DNA of 64,000 nt, from assembly GCF_000012385.1 (NCBI RefSeq), contig NC_007940.1, forward strand, positions 310,001 through 374,000, given 5' to 3'. The DNA comes from Rickettsia bellii RML369-C. Lineage in GTDB: Bacteria > Pseudomonadota > Alphaproteobacteria > Rickettsiales > Rickettsiaceae. Of this stretch, positions 35,087 to 44,883 are shown one piece after another. The first letter of the stretch is position 1; each line of letters opens with the position of its first letter. A program made the translations under genes and the position numbers. The notes under the pieces are model-generated. The model had not been told where the DNA came from. It did no database searches and saw nothing but the letters and a program-made list of their open reading frames with translations.

Positions 35087-35480
35087 ATAAAGGACTTTTC
35101 AACAATGTCTGGTAATTCATTACTAATTTGTTACTCACTAAATCTTTACTAGCTTGGAACTCGATTTTATTGGCTTTTATTCCTGCAACATTTTCAAATG
35201 AATGATGCTTTATTTTATCCTCTATTTCACTTGCAAGCTTTAATGCCATATTACGATTCTTATCATTAGTAAAAATACATATTTCAAACTCTAACTGCAC
35301 TATATTTTGTACTCTAGTTGATATATCATTAACATTTAATATATTAATAAGTAAAAATGGATATTTTGCATCCTGAACTATTGAAAAATATATCCTATTA
35401 ACTTTAGTTTTTATATCATTATCGTTTATAAGTAATTTATACAAACTTAATTGAAAATTATAGATAAAATCATGATACAT
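35070..35480 (-). CDS. DUF3168-family tail-completion protein (GTA gp8-like), 3' end altered
   Basis: 136 residues resembling the DUF3168 tail terminator of GTAs and siphophages: YPFLLINILNVNDISTRVQN, VQLEFEICIFTNDKNRNMAL and ASEIEDKIKHH. The C-terminal SPLCHAVT is encoded by a palindromic repeat (34991-35086), so the natural end is lost or replaced. The start overlaps the next gene upstream (35470-35805) by 11 bases, keeping the phage order. It may still fold because the core is complete. Confidence 0.75.
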   Translation of the reverse strand: MYHDFIYNFQLSLYKLLINDNDIKTKVNRIYFSIVQDAKYPFLLINILNVNDISTRVQNIVQLEFEICIFTNDKNRNMALKLASEIEDKIKHHSFENVAGIKANKIEFQASKDLVSNKLVMNYQTLLKSPLCHAVT

Positions 35481-35805
35481 ATTCCAGTGCTATAATATTT
35501 AAAAATTTGCCTTTTTCTTCAACATTAATAACTCGCTTAATCTCAAATTCTCGCTCTTTAAATATAATACGCATTTTGGTCGTAATATTTTTGATAAATC
35601 TTATTTTAAATAAAAAATACCCTTCCGTTATTACATGCCCAAAGCTTATATTCTCTAATGCTAAAAATTTATTATCACATAAAGGTATAATCTCAGCATA
35701 AACGGTGAGCTTTTCTATCCATCTATCTTCTTCCATAGGCTCTAGCGTAATATTTTCTAAGAACTTAATCTGATGCCTAAAATTTCTTATAGCTGTTTTT
35801 TGCAT
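35470..35805 (-). CDS. Phage head-tail adaptor (GTA gp7-like)
   Basis: 111 residues of the SPP1 gp16/head-tail joining family: IRNFRHQIKFLENITLEP, MEEDRWIEKLTVYAEIIPL (both typical) and the C-terminal MRIIFKEREFEIKRVINVEE. Length fits. It stands in the conserved order connector, adaptor, tail terminator. No frameshift is seen. Confidence 0.82.
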   Translation of the reverse strand: MQKTAIRNFRHQIKFLENITLEPMEEDRWIEKLTVYAEIIPLCDNKFLALENISFGHVITEGYFLFKIRFIKNITTKMRIIFKEREFEIKRVINVEEKGKFLNIIALEYVS

Positions 35806-35816
35806 ATTTCAACCCC

Positions 35817-36349
35817 TCACATTCTTATATTTCTGTAAGGTAAATACAGGTTTTTCACCTCCTTAGAGAGACCTACGCAATTTTGTGCTTGCCGGTCATA
35901 CATCTCGGCTATATGCAGCATAATTCCGTGCTTTATGGCATGCGGAATATTATCTTTATCGTAACCGCTTATATATTCCACTGTAAGCTCTTCATTATTT
36001 AAGGATTTAGTCAAAGCTAAAATATTTTGATCTATTACATAATCATCGAGAGTTATTTCATTTTCCTGATCTTTAAATTTTTTTGTTACTTTTAATATTC
36101 TAAGCACAGGATTATATTTTAATAAAAATTCTCTTTTGCCATAAATATTGCAAACAAATTTTATTTGTTTAGATATGAAATTCAGCTTAGTAAAATTTTC
36201 AGCTGCTGTTATCGCTGCGTCAATCAAACCTAATATCAAATCATCATATCATAATTTGCTTCCACCCGCATGTAATTTTTGACCTGTTCTAAACTCCACA
36301 CTTCTTGCGGAAATATCTTAGTAATCTGAAAATTATTTTTTTTGAACAT
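35817..36349 (-). pseudogene. Head-tail connector (gp6-like), frameshifted
   Basis: The long frame (36239-35817) has only a TTG start and begins inside the expected domain (ILGLIDAAITAAENFTKLNF, HAIKHGIMLHIAEMYD). An upstream frame from ATG at 36347-36349 reads MFKKNNFQITKIFP and VWSLEQVKNYMRVEANYD. It stops at TGA near 36240, where the other frame picks up at DDLILGL. Joined, this is a normal gp6-like connector (about 175 residues). The break is one or two bases near 36244. Confidence 0.8.
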
Positions 36350-36378
36350 AATGTATTTACCTGTGCATACTTTCTTAA

Positions 36379-37867
36379 TTAAAAACTCCTATCTTTAATA
36401 GCCTCTGGGTTAACCACATCCCCCCCCAACTCTTTTCACCGCATAAAATTTAACAAAAGGCTTTTCGGTGTAGGGATCACGCATGATATTAATACCGCTT
36501 CTATCTACTATTTTGTAGCCTGATTTAAAGTCACCTATTGCAATAGCTGCTGTATCTTTATCAACTGGTTTCATGTTGGAGCTACAAACCACGGGAATAC
36601 CGAATATAGTTTGCTTAAAGGACTCGGAAAGAGATTGCTGCCAGATAAAACGCCCTTGATTATCTTTAAGTTTCTGCACTTCTGATAGGGTAGCCCTGTT
36701 CATTAGCAGCGTGGCATTGGCTAAATATTCCTCTTTGAGAGAATTTATAAAATCTAATAAGTTATCTGTTGTAATTTTATTACCCATTTTAACTTTTTCG
36801 ATTTTATCATGATCAGGTGACAAGATACCCCTCGGTTTTTTTACCCCATCACCATTTATAAACGCCTCATTTTCTGCTTTGACAAAGCTATCTCGTAATC
36901 TCTCACTTAGCCAAGTTTCTATTTTAATAGTTGCATCATCAAGTAGAGCTTGGCTAGCTTTCGGCTGGGCATATAACTCATGAACAAATATTCGTTGTTG
37001 CTTTAATTTTGCTGCATTTGTTTCATCTCTTGCTTCTACTTCACCAATCCAGCCACTATTAAATTTGCCATCTTCGCTTATTATATCAAGGGCATTTGTA
37101 GAGATTGTTTCAATTGAAGCGAGTTGCCTCATAGGCGATCTGGCATTTACTTCTGTAATGATACTATTATACAGGGTTTGTAATATTAAAAATCCGCCTG
37201 CTTCAGCACCGCTATTTAAAGATGATTTTTGGGTAAAGCTATTTTCTTCACCTTTACGGACATAATTAATAAAAGCTGTTTTTTGTTCTTGATCTTCGAT
37301 ATTTATATTATTTGGTCTTTCTAAAATATTTTGGATATTATGGACTTTTTCTTGTAATTCAGTGATTTGATTCGAATACTCCGTATTACTCTCTACCTCT
37401 TGTCCTTTAGTGATATATAAAATCTTAGCACTTTGATTAGCAGGAAAAGTAACAATACTTATTTCTAACAGATCAGCTTCGGTAATTACTCTTTGTTTTG
37501 CATCATTAAAAACCGAATTTTTTATATAAAAGCCGATCGATAAACCATCTATCGCACCTTGCTTTATTAACTCTATTGCTTCACGACCAGCTTTAACCTT
37601 ATTATTTATCACTGCCTCCATTTTTAAACCGTGATCATCTTCTATAAGATGACTTATAATCCCGATAGGTTTTTTGCTATCATGCTGCCAGAGAAATTTT
37701 ATATTTTGATAAACAACATTCGCAAAAGCCCCTTTAACTATTAAATCATTATGATGATCAGCAATGTTATAGACACTTGCATAGCCGGTAATTACTACTT
37801 CACTATTAGTTGAGGATTTTATTTCTATATTGTCAAAAGTTTGATTGCTGTAGATTATTTTTTTCAT
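36379..37867 (-). pseudogene. Fused HK97 prohead protease and major capsid protein (GTA gp4-gp5), poly-G shift at the end
   Basis: Residues 1-165 are a prohead protease: LWQHDSKKPIGI with the catalytic His, GAIDGLSIGFY with Ser, and LLEISIVTFPAN. Residues about 165-485 are an HK97-fold capsid with a short coiled delta-like linker (ITELQEKVHNIQNILE), then EGGFLI-like AEAGGFLILQTLYNSIITEV and FVKAENEAFINGDGVKKPRG. The read frame ends VGGGCG at 36410, where eight G lie in a row (complement of 36420-36427). With seven G the frame would read VGGDVVNPEAIKDRSF and stop at 36379-36381, the usual capsid ending. The body is intact. Confidence 0.88.
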
Positions 37868-38057
37868 ATATTTTTACCTATTCTTTATTGTCACCCTATG
37901 GCTTGTATCTGCTAGGTCTATTAAAAGTTGCAGTTCTGAAGCTAAAAATACTATAACTGAAAAAATGTTAGCACTAAGAGCTGATATAAAAATAAAATAA
38001 TTTTTGACTAATCAATAAACCTTCTTTATTATTTCCCACAAGTAAACTTTCAAATAA

Positions 38058-38579
38058 ATGCCGGTTATGAACAAAAATATAAAACTATTTTTTGCAGCAA
38101 TTTTTATCGTATTCAGTGTAGGAAATAATATTATTTTGGCTGACGATTATCCCAAAAGCGAACAAGAACAGAAATGGGATGAAGTAGGTTCAATAGCTGG
38201 GGAAGAAGGACTAGTTTTTAGACCAGGTAGAATTAAAAATGAATCTACTAAAGCAGCTGGTTGCTCAATTAATAAATATCTATGGCAAGCATCAATAAAC
38301 ACTCTAAGTTTTATTCCTCTTGCATCAGCTGACTCAAATGGTGGCGTTATCATTACAGAATGGTATAGCCCTCCCGCTACACCCAATTTTCGTTTTAAAA
38401 TAAACATATTTATTAAGGATGATGTGATACATCCAGACGCAATTGAAGTAAAAGTATTTGAAGAAGTGCTGAAGAATAAACAATGGGTAATGAATGAAAA
38501 TACTTCGAATCTTGCTATCACACTTGAAGACAAAATTCTAAGAAAAGCAAGGGAAATATATATTAATAGTGCGAAATGA
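38058..38579 (+). CDS. DUF3576 exported protein
   Basis: 173 residues with a signal peptide (about 1-28, ending ILA) and the family core INKYLWQASINTLSFIPLAS, GGVIITEWYSPPATPNFRF and KINIFI. DUF3576 genes stand immediately upstream of leuS in many Alphaproteobacteria, as here, and the products are periplasmic or lipid-linked with unknown function. No lipobox Cys is seen. An ATG nine bases downstream (38067, MNKNIKLFF) is an equally plausible start. Confidence 0.85.
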   Translation: MPVMNKNIKLFFAAIFIVFSVGNNIILADDYPKSEQEQKWDEVGSIAGEEGLVFRPGRIKNESTKAAGCSINKYLWQASINTLSFIPLASADSNGGVIITEWYSPPATPNFRFKINIFIKDDVIHPDAIEVKVFEEVLKNKQWVMNENTSNLAITLEDKILRKAREIYINSAK

Positions 38580-38597
38580 TATGTCATTCCCACTCCT

Positions 38598-38695
38598 GTC
38601 ATCCCGTGATTTATTCACGGGATCCAGTTAAAAATACTAATAAAATTAGTATTTTTTATTATTTTCTGGATACCGTGGACAAGCCACGGTATGAC
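38598..38695. repeat. Dispersed palindromic repeat, type A (intact IS110 target site)
   Basis: Arms GTCATCCCGTGATTTATTC and GGACAAGCCACGGTATGAC. The right end continues ATCGAGGCGTTTTTCGATCC. This uninterrupted copy reads CCACGGTATGACATCGAGG at 38684-38702, the exact sequence split by IS110 copies 1 and 2. It therefore serves as the empty-site reference. It sits between DUF3576 and leuS. Confidence 0.88.
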
Positions 38696-38753
38696 ATCGA
38701 GGCGTTTTTCGATCCACACAGAATGACATACATACCAAAAGAAATAAAAAAAC

Positions 38754-41249
38754 ATGAATATCGAACAGAAATGGCAACAAATTTGGCAAGAAGAAAAAGC
38801 CTTTGAAGTACCAAATGAAAGCAGCAAACCTAAATATTATGTTTTAGAGATGCTACCTTACCCATCCGGTAAGATTCACGTAGGTCACGTACGTAATTAC
38901 TCTATAGGCGATGTAGTTGCTAGATTTATGACCATGCAAGGCTTTAACGTACTTCATCCTATGGGCTGGGACTCTTTCGGCTTGCCGGCAGAAAATGCAG
39001 CAATAAAAAACAACTCTCACCCAAAAGAGTGGACTTATTCGAATATCGAGAATATGAAAAAGCAGCTGAAATCGATGGGCTTTTCTTATGATTGGTCTAG
39101 AGAAATAAATAGTTGCGACCCTGATTATTATAAACATGAGCAAAAATTCTTCTTAGAGCTTTATGAAAGAAATCTTGCTTATCAAAAAGAATCTCTTGTT
39201 AACTGGGATCCGGTTGATAATACTGTACTTGCAAACGAACAGGTTGTTGATGGGCGTGGTTGGCGTTCAGGTGCGATAGTTGAAAAGCGTTATTTAAAGC
39301 AATGGTTCTTAAAAATCACGAATTATGCTGAAGAGTTATTGAATGAGATTCCAAATTTAACGGAGTGGCCTGAAGCAGTCCGCTCTATGCAAGAAAAATG
39401 GATCGGTAAATCTGTAGGTGCTAACTTTCGTTTCAAAATTAAAGATAATGAAGATGTTATAGAGGTTTTCTCAACAAAGCCTGAAACTATTTTTGGAGCT
39501 AGCTTTGTTGGTATTGCTTTTAACCATCCAATAATAGAAAAATTAGTTTCTAAAACTCCTGAAATAGAAAATTTTATCGCTAAATGCTCTAATATAACCG
39601 GCTCTGCTGAATTTGACAAAGCTGAGAAAGAGGGAATATTTACCGGTCTTTACGTTGTTCATCCTTTTGACTCAAATATAACTTTACCTGTTGTTATTAC
39701 TAATTTCGTGTTGATGGATTACGGCACAGGTGCAGTTTTTGGCTGTCCTGCTCATGATCAACGTGACCATGAGTTAGCTGTTAAAATAAATTTACCTATA
39801 AAGCAGGTAATTGAAGCAGATACTGATGTGCAGAAAGCTGCTTATACTGAAGATGGAATAATTATTAATTCTGGTTTTCTAAATGGCTTATCTACTAATG
39901 AAGCTAAGCAAAGAGTCATAGAAGAATTTGAGAAATTAGGCATAGGCAAACGCACAATAAATTATCGCCTGAAAGATTGGGGGATCTCAAGACAACGTTT
40001 TTGGGGCTGTCCTATCCCTATAATTCATTGTGATTCTTGCGGTTTAGTACCTGTACCTGACTCGGATTTACCGGTTACGCTACCTGATGACGTGAAATTT
40101 GATGGTCATGGCAATCCTTTAGACAATCACCCAACTTGGAAGCATGTTAACTGTCCAAAATGTAGCAAGCCTGCTATTCGTGAGACCGATACTTTTGATA
40201 CATTCTTTGAATCTTCTTGGTATTTCACAAGATATTGTAATAGCCAAGCTCTAGAAATGACTGATAAAAAAGCTTGCGATTATTGGTTGCCAGTTGATAA
40301 ATATATTGGCGGCATTGAACATGCGGTAATGCATTTATTATATGCAAGATTTTTTACTAAGGTAATGAATGAGCAGGATTATGTTAGCGTCCGTGAACCT
40401 TTTAAAGGATTATTCACGCAAGGTATGGTGCTGCACGCTACTTATAAAGACGAGCATAATAATTGGCTATATCCTGAAGAAGTAATTAAAAAAGGTAATG
40501 AATTTTTCCATAAAGAAAATGGCGGTTTGGTTACACAAGGTCGCATCGAGAAAATGAGTAAATCCAAAAAGAACCTCATTGATCTTGAAACTATGCAACA
40601 GCAATATGGTGCAGATGCAATAAGATTTTTCGTATTATCTGACAGCCCACCGGAAAAAGATTTAGAATGGTCAGCAAGCGGTATTGAGGGGAGTGCACGT
40701 TTTATCAATAAACTTGAACAGATGCAAGAAACGATAATAAAGCTTTCAGATAATAAAAATACTAATAAAGAATTAAAGAGGTTAATCCATTTCACTATCA
40801 AGCATGTTGCTGAGGATATAAAACATTTTGCTTTAAATAGAGCAATAGCACGTATGCGTGAACTTTTTAATGCTATATCGAGCGAGATAAATAAAGAAGA
40901 AATTGACGTGCAGAACGCAAAACACGGCTTTAATGTATTAATTCAGCTATTAAATCCATTCATCCCGCATATTACAGAAGAAATTTGGCAAAAGCTTGGT
41001 CATAAAACATTTTTATATAATGCGGCATTTCCTACTTTTGATGAATCGATGCTAGAGCTAGACACATATGTTATAGCAGTTCAGGTTAACGGCAAACTTC
41101 GTGATACTTATGAGTTTAATACATCCGCAAGTGAAGATGAAATAAAGCAAATTGCTATTAACTTACCGAAAGTTCAAAAATTTTTAGAAGGCAAAGAGCC
41201 TAAAAAAATTATTCTTGTTCCTAAAAAGATCATAAATATTATTTGTTGA
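38754..41249 (+). CDS. leuS: Leucyl-tRNA synthetase
   Basis: Class I synthetase that charges tRNA-Leu. The HIGH-type motif HVGH is at residues 42-45 (PYPSGKIHVGHVRNYS) and the KMSKS loop IEKMSKSKKN at about 600. The CP1 editing domain includes TGSAEFDKAEKEG and DYGTGAVFGCPAHDQRD. A zinc-binding-like HCDSCGLVPV and CPKC pair lies around 425-465. The length of 831 residues is normal. It is intact and follows DUF3576. Confidence 0.97.
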   Translation: MNIEQKWQQIWQEEKAFEVPNESSKPKYYVLEMLPYPSGKIHVGHVRNYSIGDVVARFMTMQGFNVLHPMGWDSFGLPAENAAIKNNSHPKEWTYSNIENMKKQLKSMGFSYDWSREINSCDPDYYKHEQKFFLELYERNLAYQKESLVNWDPVDNTVLANEQVVDGRGWRSGAIVEKRYLKQWFLKITNYAEELLNEIPNLTEWPEAVRSMQEKWIGKSVGANFRFKIKDNEDVIEVFSTKPETIFGASFVGIAFNHPIIEKLVSKTPEIENFIAKCSNITGSAEFDKAEKEGIFTGLYVVHPFDSNITLPVVITNFVLMDYGTGAVFGCPAHDQRDHELAVKINLPIKQVIEADTDVQKAAYTEDGIIINSGFLNGLSTNEAKQRVIEEFEKLGIGKRTINYRLKDWGISRQRFWGCPIPIIHCDSCGLVPVPDSDLPVTLPDDVKFDGHGNPLDNHPTWKHVNCPKCSKPAIRETDTFDTFFESSWYFTRYCNSQALEMTDKKACDYWLPVDKYIGGIEHAVMHLLYARFFTKVMNEQDYVSVREPFKGLFTQGMVLHATYKDEHNNWLYPEEVIKKGNEFFHKENGGLVTQGRIEKMSKSKKNLIDLETMQQQYGADAIRFFVLSDSPPEKDLEWSASGIEGSARFINKLEQMQETIIKLSDNKNTNKELKRLIHFTIKHVAEDIKHFALNRAIARMRELFNAISSEINKEEIDVQNAKHGFNVLIQLLNPFIPHITEEIWQKLGHKTFLYNAAFPTFDESMLELDTYVIAVQVNGKLRDTYEFNTSASEDEIKQIAINLPKVQKFLEGKEPKKIILVPKKIINIIC

Positions 41250-41271
41250 AGATTTTCATCACGCAACTCCT

Positions 41272-41300
41272 GTCATCCCGTAACTTGATCACGGGATGAC
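41272..41300. repeat. Short type A hairpin after leuS
   Basis: A 10-bp perfect stem GTCATCCCGT/ACGGGATGAC with a nine-base loop (AACTTGATC). It is a solo arm pair of the dispersed palindrome. Without a following T-run it is not a classical terminator, but it could shield the leuS mRNA 3' end. Confidence 0.65.
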
Positions 41301-41450
41301 ATCTTATAATAACCTAACAAATTGTCATATTTTACCTAAATATTAAACTATCCATAAACATTGTGACAAAAATGTTATAAAAAAATGTTGCTTTCTTTTA
41401 GATTCGGCATTAACGTATATATTTATGTCAACATTTTAGGGTAAGTCATA

Positions 41451-42887
41451 ATGTCACTGATAGATGTTTTAATAGTAGACGATGAAGAAGATATACGGAA
41501 TATCATTGCTGCAATTTTAAAGGATGAGGGTTTTAATCCTAAAGTTGCAGCTAATAGTACGCAAGCTCTTAAAATACTTGCTGAAAAGCCAGTATCTGCG
41601 GTGATACTTGATATTTGGCTTCAAGGAAGTGAGATGGATGGTCTTGGTATCTTAGAGGTGATTAAAAAACGCTACCCTTTAATGCCAGTAATAATTATTA
41701 GTGGTCATGGTACAATAGAGACAGCAGTAAATGCTATAAAAATGGGAGCTTACGACTATATAGAAAAACCTTTTAATAATGATAAGCTAGTTATTTTACT
41801 CAAAAGAGCTTGTGAAGTTACAAAGCTAAAACGTGAGAATATAGATTTAAAATCAAAAGTTATAGATAAGACTGAGCTAGTAGGCAACTCCACTATTACT
41901 TTAAAATATAAAGCAGAAATAGACAAAGCGGCAAGCTCCAGTAGTCGTATTATGATTCATGGTAAAGTAGGTAGTGGTAAAGAGTTAACAGCAAGGTTAA
42001 TTCATAAAAAATCAAAGAGAGTTAATAATCTATTCATTATTTTCAGCCCTACATGCATGACTTTAGAGAAAATCAATCAAGAGTTATTCGGTGAAGCAGA
42101 AAAACAAGAAAGCAATAATAACAGTAACAAACGACCTACTATTTTAGAGTTTGCTAATAACGGCACTTTATATATAGACGAAGTTAGTAATATCCCAGTT
42201 CCAATTCAAATAAAATTATTAAAATTTTTAAAAGATCATACTATTAAAAAACCTTGTGGGAAAATTGTCAAAGTTGACATAAAAATCATCACTGGCACTT
42301 CTAAAAATATTCAAGAAGAGGTTAATAATGGTAGGTTTTTAGAAGATTTATATTATCGCCTAAATGTATCGTCATTAAAAGTACCATCATTATTTGAGAG
42401 AAAAGAAGATATACCACTGCTAGTCAAATATTTTGTTAAACAACTTTCAAAATTCTCAGGTTTAAAGGAACGTGTTTTTGCTGATGAAACTATTGCTGCA
42501 CTTCAATCTTACGAATGGCCTGGTAATATTAGACAATTACGCAACGTTGTTGAGTGGACTTTAATTATGAATCCTATCACTTCAGGAAATAATGAAATCA
42601 TTAAACCCTATATGATACCTTCAGAGATTCTAGCAAACAGCGTTAATTTAACTAAACTTGAAGATAGCTTTGATATGCTATCTATGCCCCTTAGAGAAGC
42701 TAGAGAAGTTTTTGAACGCCAATATCTATCAGCACAAATGAGTCGTTTTAATAATAATATCTTGAAAACATCTTCATTTGTCGGTATGGAGCGATCAGCA
42801 TTGCATCGTAAATTAAAACTATTAAGCTTGCATATACCTCCGACAGGCAGAATAAACGAGGAGGAATATGAAGAAGCAAACGCCTAA
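41451..42887 (+). CDS. ntrX: NtrX-family response regulator lacking the sigma-54 contact motif
   Basis: Receiver domain 1-120 with VDDEED and phospho-acceptor Asp54 (VILDIWL). An AAA+ domain follows with Walker A-like [10 protein letters not shown] and Walker [13 protein letters not shown]-terminal Fis-type helix-turn-helix ends it ([21 protein letters not shown]). The family's GAFTGA loop, which touches sigma-54, is replaced by Asn/Ser-rich [15 protein letters not shown]. Rickettsiae are not known to carry rpoN, so it probably works as a sigma-54-independent DNA-binding regulator partnered with NtrY (not in this window). Length 478. Its end overlaps the next gene by 20 bases. Confidence 0.9.
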   Translation: MSLIDVLIVDDEEDIRNIIAAILKDEGFNPKVAANSTQALKILAEKPVSAVILDIWLQGSEMDGLGILEVIKKRYPLMPVIIISGHGTIETAVNAIKMGAYDYIEKPFNNDKLVILLKRACEVTKLKRENIDLKSKVIDKTELVGNSTITLKYKAEIDKAASSSSRIMIHGKVGSGKELTARLIHKKSKRVNNLFIIFSPTCMTLEKINQELFGEAEKQESNNNSNKRPTILEFANNGTLYIDEVSNIPVPIQIKLLKFLKDHTIKKPCGKIVKVDIKIITGTSKNIQEEVNNGRFLEDLYYRLNVSSLKVPSLFERKEDIPLLVKYFVKQLSKFSGLKERVFADETIAALQSYEWPGNIRQLRNVVEWTLIMNPITSGNNEIIKPYMIPSEILANSVNLTKLEDSFDMLSMPLREAREVFERQYLSAQMSRFNNNILKTSSFVGMERSALHRKLKLLSLHIPPTGRINEEEYEEANA

Positions 42888-44628
42888 CCTACTTCTAGTA
42901 TTTACTTTTTCGCTATTCTTAACTAACTGCTCTGAACCTACACGTGATGCGAATGGTTTACTAACTGATAACCAAAGTACTGTAATTAGGAATTACATAA
43001 TATCACAAAATGCTAAAAACCTTAAAGTTAACCTTAAAGGACAATTTGGTTCAAATCTAAGAGGATTAAAACTAATTGGAGTAAAATTAATAGACGAAGA
43101 TTTATCAGAGGTAGATTTAACTTCATGCGAAATATTACGTGCTGATTTTACTGGAGCTAATTTACAAAAAGCTATCTTAACAAATGCTATCATACAAGAA
43201 AGTAATTTTGCAAATGGGACAATACAAAATGTTTCAGGGTATAACTCTGACTTCCAAGGCTCTATTTTTGATAATATTACTCTGCAAGATATAAATTTTG
43301 TTCAGGCAAATTTTAGTAATACTGCTTTTAGTAAAACTACTATTAAAAATGTAAATTTTGAAAATGCTAAGCTTGAAAATATATTATGGAATAACAATAC
43401 TCTTGATGGGGTTAATTTTCAAAAAGCCGTTCTTAAAAGCAATAGTTTTAAAAATACTAATATAGAAAATTCAATATTTTATGGTGCAGATTTAGAGGGG
43501 AGTATCATAAATAATACTAATTTTACTAATAATTATTTTGAATCTAGCGACTTAAGTAGAGCGAAATTAACTGCCGTAATAATTAAGGATTCTAATTTTA
43601 CACAAAGTATATTTAATGAGATAAATTTTAACAATGTACAGGCTAATAACTCTATTTTTTCTTATACTACTTTTCAAGGTTCAACCCTGCAAAATATCAG
43701 TATAGTTAAATGTGATTTACAAAGTAGTGTAATTAGCGGCTCTACTTTAACTCAGTTTAAAGTAGATACTAGCTTATTAAATAATGTAAGCCTAAATGAT
43801 ATTAAGTTTAATAATTTATCGATAAAAAATAGTAACGCTAATTTTGCAAGGCTTAATAAAATGGCTGGGGTAAATATTACTTTCAACAATTTAAGTTGGA
43901 CTAATAATATCTTTAGCAATAATGATGTTAAGCAGTTCACAGTAATTAATACCGACTTAAATAATAGTGAATTATCAAACTCAAATATAAGCAATAGTCA
44001 GTTTAGTAATGTAAATTTTTCTAAAACATTAATGCAAAACGTAAATTTTTCGGATGTAAAAATTACTTCAGGAAATTTAAATCAGATAGCTTTAATAGGA
44101 TCTAATTTAACAAATATTACATTTAACAATTCTTCTTTCTATAATTCGCAAATAAATAACAGCCACTATATGAATTCGACTTTTGTTAATACTAACTTTG
44201 CAAGCAATATCATTTTAAATAGTGAAGATTTTAGTAAATTTCCTTCAAATACAGTAATCACTTCTGTAAAGGATTTACAAAAAACTACTAATCTAGCAAA
44301 TATGAATTTAGCAAATTTTGATTTAAGTAATTTAATATTTAACGCAGTTAATTTTTCTGGTGCTATTTTTAAAAATGCTAATTTAACAAATACAGCGATT
44401 CAAAACTCTACTATGGAGAAAGCCGATTTTTCTAATGCAATAGTTAATAAAACAGACTTTTCAAACTCTACATTAACGGATAGTATATTTAAATCGGCTA
44501 AAATTGATCAAGCTAATTTTACTGGTAGTAACTTAACTAATACCGACTTTACTGAGGCAGAAATTAAAAATACTCAGCTTGATAAGGCTACAACTACCGG
44601 AGTAAAGGGAATAGATAATTCTAATTGA
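42868..44628 (+). CDS. Pentapeptide-repeat outer-membrane lipoprotein candidate
   Basis: 586 residues. A lipoprotein signal peptide (about 1-21) ends in a lipobox FLTNC. Nearly the whole rest consists of pentapeptide repeats of A(N/D)(L/F)xx type ([29 protein letters not shown]), with a high Asn/Ser content, predicting a long right-handed beta-helix. AGGAGGA directly precedes the ATG, and the start overlaps ntrX by 20 bases, so the two genes are translationally coupled. Function is unknown. A surface or periplasmic scaffold is possible. Confidence 0.8.
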   Translation: MKKQTPNLLLVFTFSLFLTNCSEPTRDANGLLTDNQSTVIRNYIISQNAKNLKVNLKGQFGSNLRGLKLIGVKLIDEDLSEVDLTSCEILRADFTGANLQKAILTNAIIQESNFANGTIQNVSGYNSDFQGSIFDNITLQDINFVQANFSNTAFSKTTIKNVNFENAKLENILWNNNTLDGVNFQKAVLKSNSFKNTNIENSIFYGADLEGSIINNTNFTNNYFESSDLSRAKLTAVIIKDSNFTQSIFNEINFNNVQANNSIFSYTTFQGSTLQNISIVKCDLQSSVISGSTLTQFKVDTSLLNNVSLNDIKFNNLSIKNSNANFARLNKMAGVNITFNNLSWTNNIFSNNDVKQFTVINTDLNNSELSNSNISNSQFSNVNFSKTLMQNVNFSDVKITSGNLNQIALIGSNLTNITFNNSSFYNSQINNSHYMNSTFVNTNFASNIILNSEDFSKFPSNTVITSVKDLQKTTNLANMNLANFDLSNLIFNAVNFSGAIFKNANLTNTAIQNSTMEKADFSNAIVNKTDFSNSTLTDSIFKSAKIDQANFTGSNLTNTDFTEAEIKNTQLDKATTTGVKGIDNSN

Positions 44629-44708
44629 TAGAATGAAGAATTAGAATTTTACCTATACAAATAGGTAAATTAAAATTGTATCTTTTGTTGTGTGGATCAT
44701 TTTCCCCT

Positions 44709-44795
44709 GTCATCCCGTAATTTATGAACTAGAGCCAGTTAGAAATACTAATAAAATAAGTATTTTTAATTATTTTTCCTGGATTGCCGTGATCA
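44709..44795. repeat. Type A palindromic repeat, degraded right arm
   Basis: The left arm GTCATCCCGTAATTTATGAA CTAGAGCCAG is the same subtype as that left of IS110 copies 1 and 2. The right arm decays into CTGGATTGCCGTGATC. The remaining spacer to 44883 holds only an ACTGTCCGGTATTATT fragment shared with about 15810 and 60737. Confidence 0.7.
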
Positions 44796-44883
44796 TTTCA
44801 TTCGCATAGCTCAGACGATTTGAAAACCTAATAAAAACTGTCCGGTATTATTAAAAATCCGTTAAAATCGATAGAAAGAAGTA

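Noticed and set aside
32428..37867. Active prophage
   Set aside because: No integrase, terminase, portal, lysis or replication genes are seen, and att-like direct repeats are absent. The gene order fits a GTA-type remnant better.
37910..38000. Short plus-strand frame upstream of the DUF3576 gene (reading AKNTITEKMLALRADIKIK)
   Set aside because: It has no proper start or ribosome site and no recognisable match; it may be a gene remnant but cannot be supported.
41272..41300. Rho-independent terminator after leuS
   Set aside because: The hairpin is strong but not followed by a T-run, and identical arms occur in dispersed repeats unrelated to gene ends.
44803..44835. TAGCTCAG stretch resembling a tRNA D-arm
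   Set aside because: No acceptor, anticodon or T-arm (GTTCGAATC-like) pairing follows, and it lies in a degraded palindromic repeat.
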